Source: Romboutsia lituseburensis DSM 797
GTDB lineage: Bacteria; Bacillota; Clostridia; Peptostreptococcales; Peptostreptococcaceae
Assembly (NCBI RefSeq): GCF_900103615.1
Contig: NZ_FNGW01000001.1
Span: 496,001 to 560,000, forward strand
Length of the DNA stretch: 64,000 nucleotides
Reading direction: 5' to 3'
Both the position numbers and the translations under genes were made by a program. A model generated the notes under the pieces. It worked only from the letters and a program-made list of their open reading frames with translations. It ran no database searches and was not told the origin of the DNA. Below, piece after piece: positions 53,791 to 62,349 of this stretch (within the stretch, counting starts at the first letter, position 1; the number at the start of each line of letters is the position of its first letter).

Positions 53791-55700
53791 TGGACTTAAA
53801 AAAGCTTGCTTACAATAATATATCAAGAAATTTCAATGCATATTTTGGATATTTTTTAAGTTGTACTGTATCTATAATGATATTTTTTGGATTTTCAGTT
53901 TGTTTATTTCATCCATTAATTACAGGTGCCGGTATAAGTAAAAATTCTGCTATGGGTTCATCACTTTTAATTACATCCGTCGTTATAGCAGCTTTTTCAT
54001 TGTTATTTATAATTTACTCTCTTGGAACTTTTATTAAGAGTAGATTTAGAGAATTCGGAACTTTATTAATCTTGGGCATGTCTGATAAACAATTAAAGAA
54101 ATTAGTTTTTTTAGAAAGCCTATTTATAGGAGCATTGTCTATAATCTGTGCACTAGTATTAGGATTAATTTTTTCTAAACCATTTTTATTAATAGTCAGT
54201 GAAGCTTTTAGTATTAATAATTTAAATATTTACTTTCCTATAAAGTCAATAATAGTAACTACAATAGTATTTATACTATTGTTTACAATCTCAATCCCTT
54301 TTGTGATGATTACTATAAAAAATAAAACTATAATTGAATTGCTTAATGGAAGTAAAAAGCCTAAGAATGAACCTAAAACTTCGATACTTTTATCAATCTT
54401 AACAGTTATATTATTAGGTATAGGTTATGTAGTTCCTTTTCTAGACATAAATTCAGGCAATCTTACTTATGCTATAGTAATTTGTATAATTTTAGGTACT
54501 TATCTATTCTTCTCTCAAACATTAGTATGGATATTAAAAAAAATAAAAACTCATAAAAACTTTTATATGAATAGGACTAACTTACTATGGATAAGCAATT
54601 TAGTATATAAAATAAAAGACAATTCTAGGCTATTATTCTTAATGACTACATTATTATCAATAACTTTAGTTTCAATAGCTACATTGTCATCTCTTGTTTC
54701 TATACAATTAGATGAGCAAAGAGCATCTTATCCATTTGTTATAAACTATCAATCTTCAGAGGGTAACCCACAAGAAAAAGATCGTTTAGAGCTTATAGAA
54801 AAAACTCTGAGTGATGATGGATTTATTTATGATAAAACATCTTTTGATTCATTAAGAGTTAAAGATAATGGTGGATATTTAGTTAGCCAATCTGAGTTTA
54901 ATCAAGTTGGTCAAAAACTAAATCTAGATAGTGTCAGTTTAACTGATGATGAAGTTGTAATAGTCCCTAGATATACAGATTCAAGCTATATGAGGTCTTT
55001 AAATGAATTGAAAACTTTACAAGTAGGAAAAATCAACTTAAAGGTCGTAGGACTTGCAAGTGGAAAAATATTTCCAGCTGGTTATAAGACTTATATAATA
55101 AGCGACCTTTTATTTAAAAAGCTTTCAAATAATTCTGAGTATGAAAAAGTAACTTCATTTGGATATAACTTTAACGGGTGGGAAAAATCAATTGAAGAAG
55201 GATATAATTTTAATGAGCATATAAAGAATACATCTAAAAATAATTTCGAAAAAGGTATTTTAAAAGAAACCTATACTGATTTACGTTATTACTATAAGGT
55301 ATCCATTGATATTACTAATACTATGAATTTTATGGGTATATTTATGTCTATTGTATTTTTTATTGGAAGCTGTAGTTTCTTATACTTTAGATTCTATACT
55401 GATTTAATTTATGATAAAGAAAAATATAAAAATTTATCTAAGCTAGGGCTTTCTTATAAAGAGCTAAAAAAAATATTAACTATAGAAATATCATCAATGT
55501 TTTATATTCCATACCTTGTTGCATTTTTTAACGCGACTATAAGTATTATAATGTTTAGCAAGATTAAAGGATTTAGCTTAGGTCTTAAAGGTTTATCTAC
55601 ATCTTGTATAATTTTAGTTATATACTCTATCTACTTTGTAATTTTAAAAAATAAATATATTAAAGAAATCGCTAAGATAATACCTGAATATCTTGACTAA
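53790..55700 (+). CDS. Antimicrobial peptide ABC transporter permease (BceB-like, FtsX family)
   Basis: Permease of 636 residues with about ten helices and a large extracellular domain (about residues 315-510) between helices 7 and 8. FtsX-type segments flank it (RFREFGTLLILGMSDKQLKK near 92, NLSKLGLSYKELKKILTIEI near 550). This is the BceB architecture, in which the extracellular domain binds peptide antibiotics such as bacitracin or lantibiotics. The start is GTG at 53790, sharing its G with the TAG stop of bceA. Confidence 0.92.
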   Translation: MDLKKLAYNNISRNFNAYFGYFLSCTVSIMIFFGFSVCLFHPLITGAGISKNSAMGSSLLITSVVIAAFSLLFIIYSLGTFIKSRFREFGTLLILGMSDKQLKKLVFLESLFIGALSIICALVLGLIFSKPFLLIVSEAFSINNLNIYFPIKSIIVTTIVFILLFTISIPFVMITIKNKTIIELLNGSKKPKNEPKTSILLSILTVILLGIGYVVPFLDINSGNLTYAIVICIILGTYLFFSQTLVWILKKIKTHKNFYMNRTNLLWISNLVYKIKDNSRLLFLMTTLLSITLVSIATLSSLVSIQLDEQRASYPFVINYQSSEGNPQEKDRLELIEKTLSDDGFIYDKTSFDSLRVKDNGGYLVSQSEFNQVGQKLNLDSVSLTDDEVVIVPRYTDSSYMRSLNELKTLQVGKINLKVVGLASGKIFPAGYKTYIISDLLFKKLSNNSEYEKVTSFGYNFNGWEKSIEEGYNFNEHIKNTSKNNFEKGILKETYTDLRYYYKVSIDITNTMNFMGIFMSIVFFIGSCSFLYFRFYTDLIYDKEKYKNLSKLGLSYKELKKILTIEISSMFYIPYLVAFFNATISIIMFSKIKGFSLGLKGLSTSCIILVIYSIYFVILKNKYIKEIAKIIPEYLD

Positions 55701-55703
55701 TTT

Positions 55704-55741
55704 CAAAGATTCCCTTTAGTAATTTCTAAAGGGAATCTTTG
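55704..55741. terminator. Long hairpin after the bceB-like gene
   Basis: A perfect 16-bp inverted repeat (55704-55719 with 55726-55741, 6-nt loop) starts 4 bp after the stop. No T run follows on either strand; instead ATGTGTAATT continues. It is probably an RNA-stabilising or weak terminating hairpin. Confidence 0.6.
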
Positions 55742-55851
55742 ATGTGTAATTCAACTTTTATTTTAATTTACCTAGTAATTATAGCAACCTGAATGTTTAT
55801 TAAACTATTTTTAAACTTAATATATATCCTCGCTACAACATACTACATAAA

Positions 55852-56472
55852 TTATATATATATATCTACTATATAATACTTTCCATCCTTTTTTTGTACT
55901 ACAACTTCTCTATCTTCTACATAGGTTTCTTTATTATCATCTGTTAATTTAAATCTAACTTTTAGGAAATCAAGTTTATTTTTTTCATCATATTTTGATG
56001 TAGTTTCAGTTTCTACATCTATATCTGGCTTTTTGTTTGAATAAAGTTCTTTTAAATTTGTGATTTTTTCATCTAAAACATAATTTATAAGTCCTTCGCT
56101 CTCTATTATTGATGACATTTTCATAAACTCTTCATATTTTTCATCACCAGGTTCACCAGGAGGATTTTTCTTATAATACTCATAGTTGCTATTCAATTCT
56201 ATAAGCTCCCTTGCTAAGGAATTCCCTCTCGCTTTAAAGTACTGAAGTTCATTAATATTATTTAAGTCTGGACTGAAACATTTTTTAACAACATTTGCAT
56301 CAAAACTATATAATGCATTTATATAATTTACTATAACATCTTCTTTAGATAAGTTTGGACTATTGAACATATATTTTGAAATTGTAGTTCCTCCAGATTT
56401 AACTACAAATCCTATAAGAACGCATAATAAACATATTATTGATATTTTTAGAAAATTTAATATTTTTTTCAT
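55852..56472 (-). CDS. Hypothetical membrane-anchored protein
   Basis: A protein of 206 residues with one N-terminal membrane helix (residues 8-25) and an extracellular part that begins with a helix-rich region (LSKEDVIVNYINALYSFDAN) and ends with beta strands (DREVVVQKKDGKYYIVDIYI). This resembles NTF2-like or DUF4878-type lipoprotein folds, but the match is weak. No lipobox is present. The ATG follows AAGGAG at 10 nt. It is monocistronic. Function unknown. Confidence 0.65.
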   Translation of the reverse strand: MKKILNFLKISIICLLCVLIGFVVKSGGTTISKYMFNSPNLSKEDVIVNYINALYSFDANVVKKCFSPDLNNINELQYFKARGNSLARELIELNSNYEYYKKNPPGEPGDEKYEEFMKMSSIIESEGLINYVLDEKITNLKELYSNKKPDIDVETETTSKYDEKNKLDFLKVRFKLTDDNKETYVEDREVVVQKKDGKYYIVDIYI

Positions 56473-56637
56473 TTCATAATTGCTCCTTAAATTATAACTT
56501 CATGATTATTATAATATAAGAAATAGGAAAATTTTGTCTAATAATGTCTAAAATCCCAAATAATATATTTTCAAAATTATTTTTTTATAAAATATTTTCT
56601 ATATAGAATTTATTTATTTTAAACTATAAAACAAAAT

Positions 56638-56680
56638 AATAAGGTAATTAAAAAATATAAAATCTCTTAACTACCTTATA
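56638..56680 (-). terminator. Terminator of the M28 peptidase gene
   Basis: An inverted repeat with one mismatch (ATAAGGTA-TTAA with TTAA-TACCTTAT) is followed on the minus strand by TTATTTTGTTTT. Confidence 0.6.
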
Positions 56681-56686
56681 TAATAA

Positions 56687-58579
56687 TTATTTTCTAAAAA
56701 TATTAGCTATTTGATTAAATGCATTTTCGTTTCCATTTCCACCAACTTTAGTGATTTCTTTTAATAATTTACTTGATATTAATTGTTCTTGCTTAGAATT
56801 TAACTTATCAGAAACTACAACTACAGGAGAGTTTTCCTTTGCTGCTATAACTCCAACTGCTAATGCATCTACCAATTCATCTTCATTCTTTATGCCATTT
56901 TTAGCAACAAATATATTGTTTACATTTTCATCATAAAATGTTTCTAGTATAACGGAATTTGTCTCATTCCTGTTCTCTCCTCCCAATCTTTTTACCCCTG
57001 GAAGTTTATCAGTTACTTCATTTGAAATTGATTTTTCATTTCCTATGACATAAGTAGTTTTTATATCATTTTCCTCAATAAATTTTTTAAATAATGTAAT
57101 TCCACTACTTGGTGAAGAAAGTATTATTGCCATATTTTTACTCGCTGCTACAGGAGATATACTTACCGCATCTACAAGCCCATGCTCTCCATTAACAACC
57201 GCTATTTCAGATGTCTTACCTAGTTTATTAGCTATTTTTAATGAAGTTTCATATCTATCTTTTCCACTTATTCTTTCTATATTAATATTCATGGCTTTTA
57301 GCTGTAAAATTACTTCATTTGAAATTGCATCTTCTCCGCCTATTATGTATACATTTTTTGCATCTAGTCGGCTTATCTCTTTTTTTGTATCTTCATTTAA
57401 TTTATTACTTTGTGTTAAAAGTATTGGAGCATTTTTCAACTTTGCAAAAGGAGTTGCGCTCATTGCATCTGTTATAGCATTTGAATTTACAAGCACCACA
57501 TTTTCTGATCTCTTAAAACCTCTCTCACTTACTTTTACAGCTGTTGAATATCTTGAATCTCCTACTAGTTTAGTTTCTTCTATAGTAGGTTTTAGTTTTA
57601 ACAACATTTCTGGTAAAAGTGTACAATATTTTTTAATAGTATTTTTACCATGATCTCCCCATTCATTTTCAATGAATGTTAAATCATCTCTTTCTGGTAC
57701 ATGCATTACTTCTCCAGATTCAGTTTCATAAGCTCCAGAAGATCCTTCCTCTGGTTTTTGAGGGTCATCTGGCAATTCCCAGTTTGCAGCTTCAAAATAT
57801 ATATATGGTGCAAACTCTTTAAAATTAGCATGATCACTCCAATTTCCTGTAGAAGGAGATGGGTAATCTATATTTAACTTGGTGTCATTTAAGTGTAATT
57901 CTAAATTTAAATCTTTAGCTATTTTCATAGCTTGATATACAGGCCATGCATTTTCAACTTTTTTAGTCTCCTCATTATAGTTTCCACTATACATATAACT
58001 GTAAGTTCCCGCTAATATAGAGTCCATATTTATCATATATACTAAATTATTTTTTTCATCTTGCGTCATATTGTCTACATAAGCTTTAGATCCAAATAAT
58101 CCACCTTCTTCAGCTCCAAAAAATACAAATTTAATTGTATAAGGTGTCTTTACATCTTTCATTCTTATAGCCGTTTCTAAATTTACAACAGTTCCAGAAC
58201 CATTATCATCAACTCCAGCAGTTCCAACACTATCATAATGTGATCCAACTATTACTTCTTTATTAGAATCACCTTTTTTTGTTACTATAATATTTTGACT
58301 TTTAAATTTTTCACCTTTTTTATTAGTAAATTCAAAAGGCTGCTCCTCTACCTTGTATCCAGCATTTTCAAGCTTTCCTTTTATATACTGAGCTGCTTTT
58401 AGTTCTTTGTTTGTTCCTGCTTTTCTTTCTCGAAGGTTTTTATCTATATACTCTAATGTTTCATAAGCATATTTTCCATATCCTTCTATTTTTTCTTGAG
58501 CGAATACCTTTGTATCGCACATTGATAAACTAATTGTCATTAAGAAAGTTACTAGCATTGAAAATATTTTTTTCTTCAT
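56687..58579 (-). CDS. Cell-surface M28 aminopeptidase with CWB2 cell-wall-binding repeats
   Basis: Secreted protein of 630 residues. Signal peptide about 1-28. An M28 zinc-peptidase domain (about 30-320) shows VGSHYDSVGTAGVDDNGSGT, FGAEEGGLFGSKAYVD and the NMDSI and SDHANF metal motifs. Three CWB2 repeats follow (about 345-630; e.g. RYSTAVKVSERGF, RYETSLKIANKLG, each with a IIGGEDAIS- or VIGNEKSIS-like centre), which anchor Peptostreptococcaceae proteins to a wall polysaccharide. The start is the ATG at 58579 after GGGAGAGG; a TTG six codons earlier lacks a ribosome site. It probably trims peptides at the cell surface. Confidence 0.94.
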   Translation of the reverse strand: MKKKIFSMLVTFLMTISLSMCDTKVFAQEKIEGYGKYAYETLEYIDKNLRERKAGTNKELKAAQYIKGKLENAGYKVEEQPFEFTNKKGEKFKSQNIIVTKKGDSNKEVIVGSHYDSVGTAGVDDNGSGTVVNLETAIRMKDVKTPYTIKFVFFGAEEGGLFGSKAYVDNMTQDEKNNLVYMINMDSILAGTYSYMYSGNYNEETKKVENAWPVYQAMKIAKDLNLELHLNDTKLNIDYPSPSTGNWSDHANFKEFAPYIYFEAANWELPDDPQKPEEGSSGAYETESGEVMHVPERDDLTFIENEWGDHGKNTIKKYCTLLPEMLLKLKPTIEETKLVGDSRYSTAVKVSERGFKRSENVVLVNSNAITDAMSATPFAKLKNAPILLTQSNKLNEDTKKEISRLDAKNVYIIGGEDAISNEVILQLKAMNINIERISGKDRYETSLKIANKLGKTSEIAVVNGEHGLVDAVSISPVAASKNMAIILSSPSSGITLFKKFIEENDIKTTYVIGNEKSISNEVTDKLPGVKRLGGENRNETNSVILETFYDENVNNIFVAKNGIKNEDELVDALAVGVIAAKENSPVVVVSDKLNSKQEQLISSKLLKEITKVGGNGNENAFNQIANIFRK

Positions 58580-58718
58580 AATACCTCTCCCTTTCAAACT
58601 TTATTAATTATAGCAATTTAAAATCTATTTACATTAATTGATATTTTAAGTTGCAGCAATTAAATATTATTTTCTACATTTTAGATTTATCTCCTTTAAT
58701 TGAATCTAATTTTCTACA

Positions 58719-58760
58719 AAAAAAGTTCTTATAAATATTGATATTTATAAGAACTTTTTT
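58719..58760 (-). terminator. Intrinsic terminator of the dCache chemoreceptor
   Basis: A 20-bp inverted repeat (58719-58738 with 58741-58760) has A and T flanks, 15 bp beyond the chemoreceptor stop. Confidence 0.88.
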
Positions 58761-58775
58761 GTAATTTAAATTATA

Positions 58776-60839
58776 TTAAAACTCTTGATCACCAAAGAAA
58801 TTTTTAGCTTCATAATCGTTATTTATATCTTTTAATTTAAATTTTGATATAAGATCTTTTAACATTTGAGCTTGACTTGATAGCTCTTCACTTGCTGCAG
58901 CACTTTCTTCTGCTGTCGCTGAATTTGTTTGTACAACTACAGATATTTGCTCTACTCCAACATTTACTTGGCTTATATGTTCAGCTTGTTCACTACTGGC
59001 ATCTGCTATTTTTTGTATAACTTCAGCAGATTGCTGTGCTCCTTCTACAACATCGTCTAATGATTTCGCCGTTTCTGATACTATTTGTGTTCCATTTTCT
59101 ATTGCAATAAGAGCTTTTTCTATTAGGTCTGCTGTATTTTTAGCACTTTCTGCTGATTTAGCAGCTAAATTCCTAACTTCATCTGCAACCACTGCAAATC
59201 CTTTACCTGCAGATCCTGCGCGTGCTGCTTCTACTGCTGCATTAAGTGCTAATATGTTAGTTTGGAACGCTATATCATCTATATTTTTTATTATATTTCC
59301 TATTTCATTCGATGTTTGACTAATTTCATTCATAGCAACTATCATTTCTTCCATCTTAGCTTTTCCTAAACTTGTTGCACTACTTGATTTTATAGATATT
59401 TCTTTAGCTCTATCCGCATTTTGAGCAGTTTTATTTATATGTTGTGAAACTTCATTTATAGTTGCAGATAGCTCTTGAACTGAACTAGCTTGTTCTGTTG
59501 CTCCTTGAGAAAGTACTTGTGCTCCTTCAGATACCTGATCAGAACCTATTGATACTTGCTCTCCAGCCATCTGAATTTGTGATAATGTATCATTTAAGCT
59601 TTCTATTATTTTATTACTAGCTACTAACATTGGATTAAAATCTTTTGCAAACAGCTCTTTAGTATCTTCATTATTTATATCTATATCTAAATTACCATTA
59701 CTAATTTCAGTCAGTAAGTATATCAATGTAGTTATCATATTCCTAAGATCCATCACTATTTTGTTGGTAGCATCAGAAACCAACCCTATTTCATAGTTAA
59801 CATTTACTTCTGGAATATCTGATTGTAAATCACCTTCTGCTAGCTTTTCTAATCTTTCACTGCACTCTTTAAGTGGATTACCTATTATATTTGCAAATCT
59901 TCTTCCTATTATAAAGGCCGCCACTATAAATACTATTCCTAGTGTAATAGTTATTCCTATTGATGCATAAAGTTCACCAAAGAAGTCATTCTTTTGAACC
60001 ATTATACCTAATCCCCAACCATTTGTATGTTCTACTGGTATATATCCTAATAACCAACTTTTTCCTTCTGCATTGAAATGAATATTTCCAGTTTCTCCAT
60101 TAATAAGTTTTTTATCCGCTTCTGCATATGGTATAAATTCAGGATTTGTTTTTGATAATTCTATTACATTCTCTTGTCCTACTAGGTTATGATCTTCATC
60201 TGCTATTGTAGTACCTTTGTTATTTATAAGATATGTATAACTATTAGTACTTACAGTAATATTTTCGACTATTTCATTTAAAAAGTTCTCATTTGGAACG
60301 AAGTAAACTACACCAACTATTTTACTTCCAGATACTCCATTTTCCCAAATTGGTGCTGAAACTACAAATGTAGTTTTACTTGTAACTTTACTTATAGTTG
60401 GTTCACTAATATACTCTTTACCAGATATAGATTCTTTAAAATAATCTCTATCTGAATAATCATTATTATCAAAATAACTAACTCCATTTGCATCTAAAAT
60501 ATTCCCTCTTTCAAATCCATACAACTTCACTTGATTTTCTATAATTTTTTTCTTATCTTCAATAGTTGCCTTAGGATCTGATATTTCTTTCATACAACCA
60601 GTTTGAATTGCAGCATGTTGAATATTTCTAATTTTAGATGAAACATTTTCTGATGCTTGATGTGTCGTTTCCATAATAGTGTTACTTAAAACATTATTTG
60701 CTGTTTTATAATTTAGAAAACTTGTAATTATCCCTAAAAATGTACAGCAAATAACTACCATTGAAACTATTATAAAAGTAAGTTGAGCTTTAATGCTTTT
60801 TTTATTGTTTTTGTCTTTTAGCTTGAATTTTAATTTCAT
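58776..60839 (-). CDS. Methyl-accepting chemotaxis protein, dCache type
   Basis: Chemoreceptor of 687 residues. Helix 1 (residues 18-40) is followed by a double-Cache ligand domain (45-290, with [20 protein letters not shown] and the PIWENG block), helix 2 (295-318), HAMP (318-370) and a signalling domain with the tip [20 protein letters not shown] near residue 525. dCache domains commonly bind amino acids or carboxylates; the exact ligand is unknown. The signalling part is close in pattern to the receptor at 50910. The ATG follows AGGAGGTTG. Confidence 0.95.
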   Translation of the reverse strand: MKLKFKLKDKNNKKSIKAQLTFIIVSMVVICCTFLGIITSFLNYKTANNVLSNTIMETTHQASENVSSKIRNIQHAAIQTGCMKEISDPKATIEDKKKIIENQVKLYGFERGNILDANGVSYFDNNDYSDRDYFKESISGKEYISEPTISKVTSKTTFVVSAPIWENGVSGSKIVGVVYFVPNENFLNEIVENITVSTNSYTYLINNKGTTIADEDHNLVGQENVIELSKTNPEFIPYAEADKKLINGETGNIHFNAEGKSWLLGYIPVEHTNGWGLGIMVQKNDFFGELYASIGITITLGIVFIVAAFIIGRRFANIIGNPLKECSERLEKLAEGDLQSDIPEVNVNYEIGLVSDATNKIVMDLRNMITTLIYLLTEISNGNLDIDINNEDTKELFAKDFNPMLVASNKIIESLNDTLSQIQMAGEQVSIGSDQVSEGAQVLSQGATEQASSVQELSATINEVSQHINKTAQNADRAKEISIKSSSATSLGKAKMEEMIVAMNEISQTSNEIGNIIKNIDDIAFQTNILALNAAVEAARAGSAGKGFAVVADEVRNLAAKSAESAKNTADLIEKALIAIENGTQIVSETAKSLDDVVEGAQQSAEVIQKIADASSEQAEHISQVNVGVEQISVVVQTNSATAEESAAASEELSSQAQMLKDLISKFKLKDINNDYEAKNFFGDQEF

Positions 60840-61049
60840 TGCTATTCAACCTCCTCTGTTTACATAATTTTTTAATTGAATAAATAAAATCCTAAAAATA
60901 TTTCTTATTATATTTTAAATAATTTCAAATTTATCGTATTATAAAATTTTTTTTTATAAATGCTACTATTTTTTAATTAAATTATATTTTTCATTTTAAT
61001 TTCAAGTCATTAAACTACTGTAAAATATATAATAAATTGTTATATAAAA

Positions 61050-61106
61050 AATCTAGCTTAAGATAATATACAATACGTTTTTGTAAAAATATTTTTAAGC
61101 TAGATT
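61050..61106 (-). terminator. Terminator of cheV
   Basis: A 12-bp perfect stem (61050-61061 with 61095-61106) with a 33-nt loop is followed on the minus strand by six T. Confidence 0.75.
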
Positions 61107-61115
61107 ATAAAAAAT

Positions 61116-62039
61116 CTATCTAATTAACCTGTCTATTATACTAACAAGATTAGCTATCTCTGGCTTAGTTATTTGCTCATCTGCACCAAGTTCTTTTCCT
61201 TTAATATATATTTCTTCACTTATTAATGATGAGAATAGAATTAGTGGTATATCTTTTAATACACTATCTTCTTTAACTAACTTAGTTAGTCTATGCCCAT
61301 CCATTAATGGCATTTCAATGTCTGAAACTATGCATGAAACATGATTTAAGATTGGTTCTCCACTAGATTTAGCTTCTGATAGATAATTCCACGCTTCTTG
61401 ACCATTATCCGTTTTAATAGTATTTTTATATCCTGCCCTATGTAAACAGTCAACTATCATCTTAGAAAGTAACATTGAATCTTCGACTATTAATACAGGT
61501 TTATGAGAATCTTGGCGTTTACCTAACATATCTATTTCATCATATTGAATGCTAGACTCCGGACTTATTTCTGCTATTATTTTTTCAAAGTCTAATATAG
61601 TTACTAATCTATCCTTATATTGAGCAATACCTGTTGCAACACCTTCATCTCCACCATATATTATTCTATCTGGCTTTCTGATTTCTTCCCAAGAAACTCT
61701 ACCTATTCCAACAACATTTTCTACATGAAATGCAAAGCTTAATTTGTTAAAATGAGTAACTATAAAAATATCATGAGTTCCTTCACCTGTTCTAGGTATA
61801 TTTAAGTACTTAGCTAAATCTATTACAGTAATTATTTCATCTCTAGGTTTAAATACCCCTTCAACTACTGGATGAGAATTTGGCATCTTCTTTACATCTT
61901 GAGCCATAAGTATCTCACGAACTTTTGCTACATTTATACCAAATGACTCTCCTGCAATCATAAACTCCATTATTTCAAGTTCATTAGTTCCTGATTCTAA
62001 AAGTATCTTTGTCTGACTTGTGCTTTCTGCAAATCCCAT
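61116..62039 (-). CDS. cheV: Chemotaxis adaptor CheV
   Basis: A protein of 307 residues: CheW domain (about 20-165, FGINVAKVREILMAQDVKKM, VDLAKYLNIPR, HVENVVGIGRVSW) fused to a receiver domain (180-305) with VLIVEDSMLLS, phosphoacceptor Asp in CIVSDIEMPLMDG and a KPE lysine motif. CheV couples receptors to CheA and adjusts adaptation through phosphorylation. The start is the ATG at 62039, 6 nt after AGGAGG; a TTG two codons earlier is inside the spacer. It follows, but is not part of, the dCache receptor transcript. Confidence 0.96.
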   Translation of the reverse strand: MGFAESTSQTKILLESGTNELEIMEFMIAGESFGINVAKVREILMAQDVKKMPNSHPVVEGVFKPRDEIITVIDLAKYLNIPRTGEGTHDIFIVTHFNKLSFAFHVENVVGIGRVSWEEIRKPDRIIYGGDEGVATGIAQYKDRLVTILDFEKIIAEISPESSIQYDEIDMLGKRQDSHKPVLIVEDSMLLSKMIVDCLHRAGYKNTIKTDNGQEAWNYLSEAKSSGEPILNHVSCIVSDIEMPLMDGHRLTKLVKEDSVLKDIPLILFSSLISEEIYIKGKELGADEQITKPEIANLVSIIDRLIR

Positions 62040-62349
62040 AATCAACCTCCTACAATATTTAAGTTTAATATTTTAAAATCTATATTTTTATAATACGTCA
62101 GAAAGTTCAAAAACTATAATACTTGTTTACATTAAATTTGATTTTTTATCAAATTTTTCTTTTTTATTTAATTTTCATATTTGTAGCAAATTTTGTTGTA
62201 TTTAATATTATTAAGCATATTTTTAGCATTTTATAAATTTATTTGTATTTTCTTATATTATTTTTTCTAACGATTTTACCTATTTTTAACAATTTGTTCT
62301 ATAAAATGATGCTACAATTATACTAACTAAATAAAAAGGGGGCATTAGT

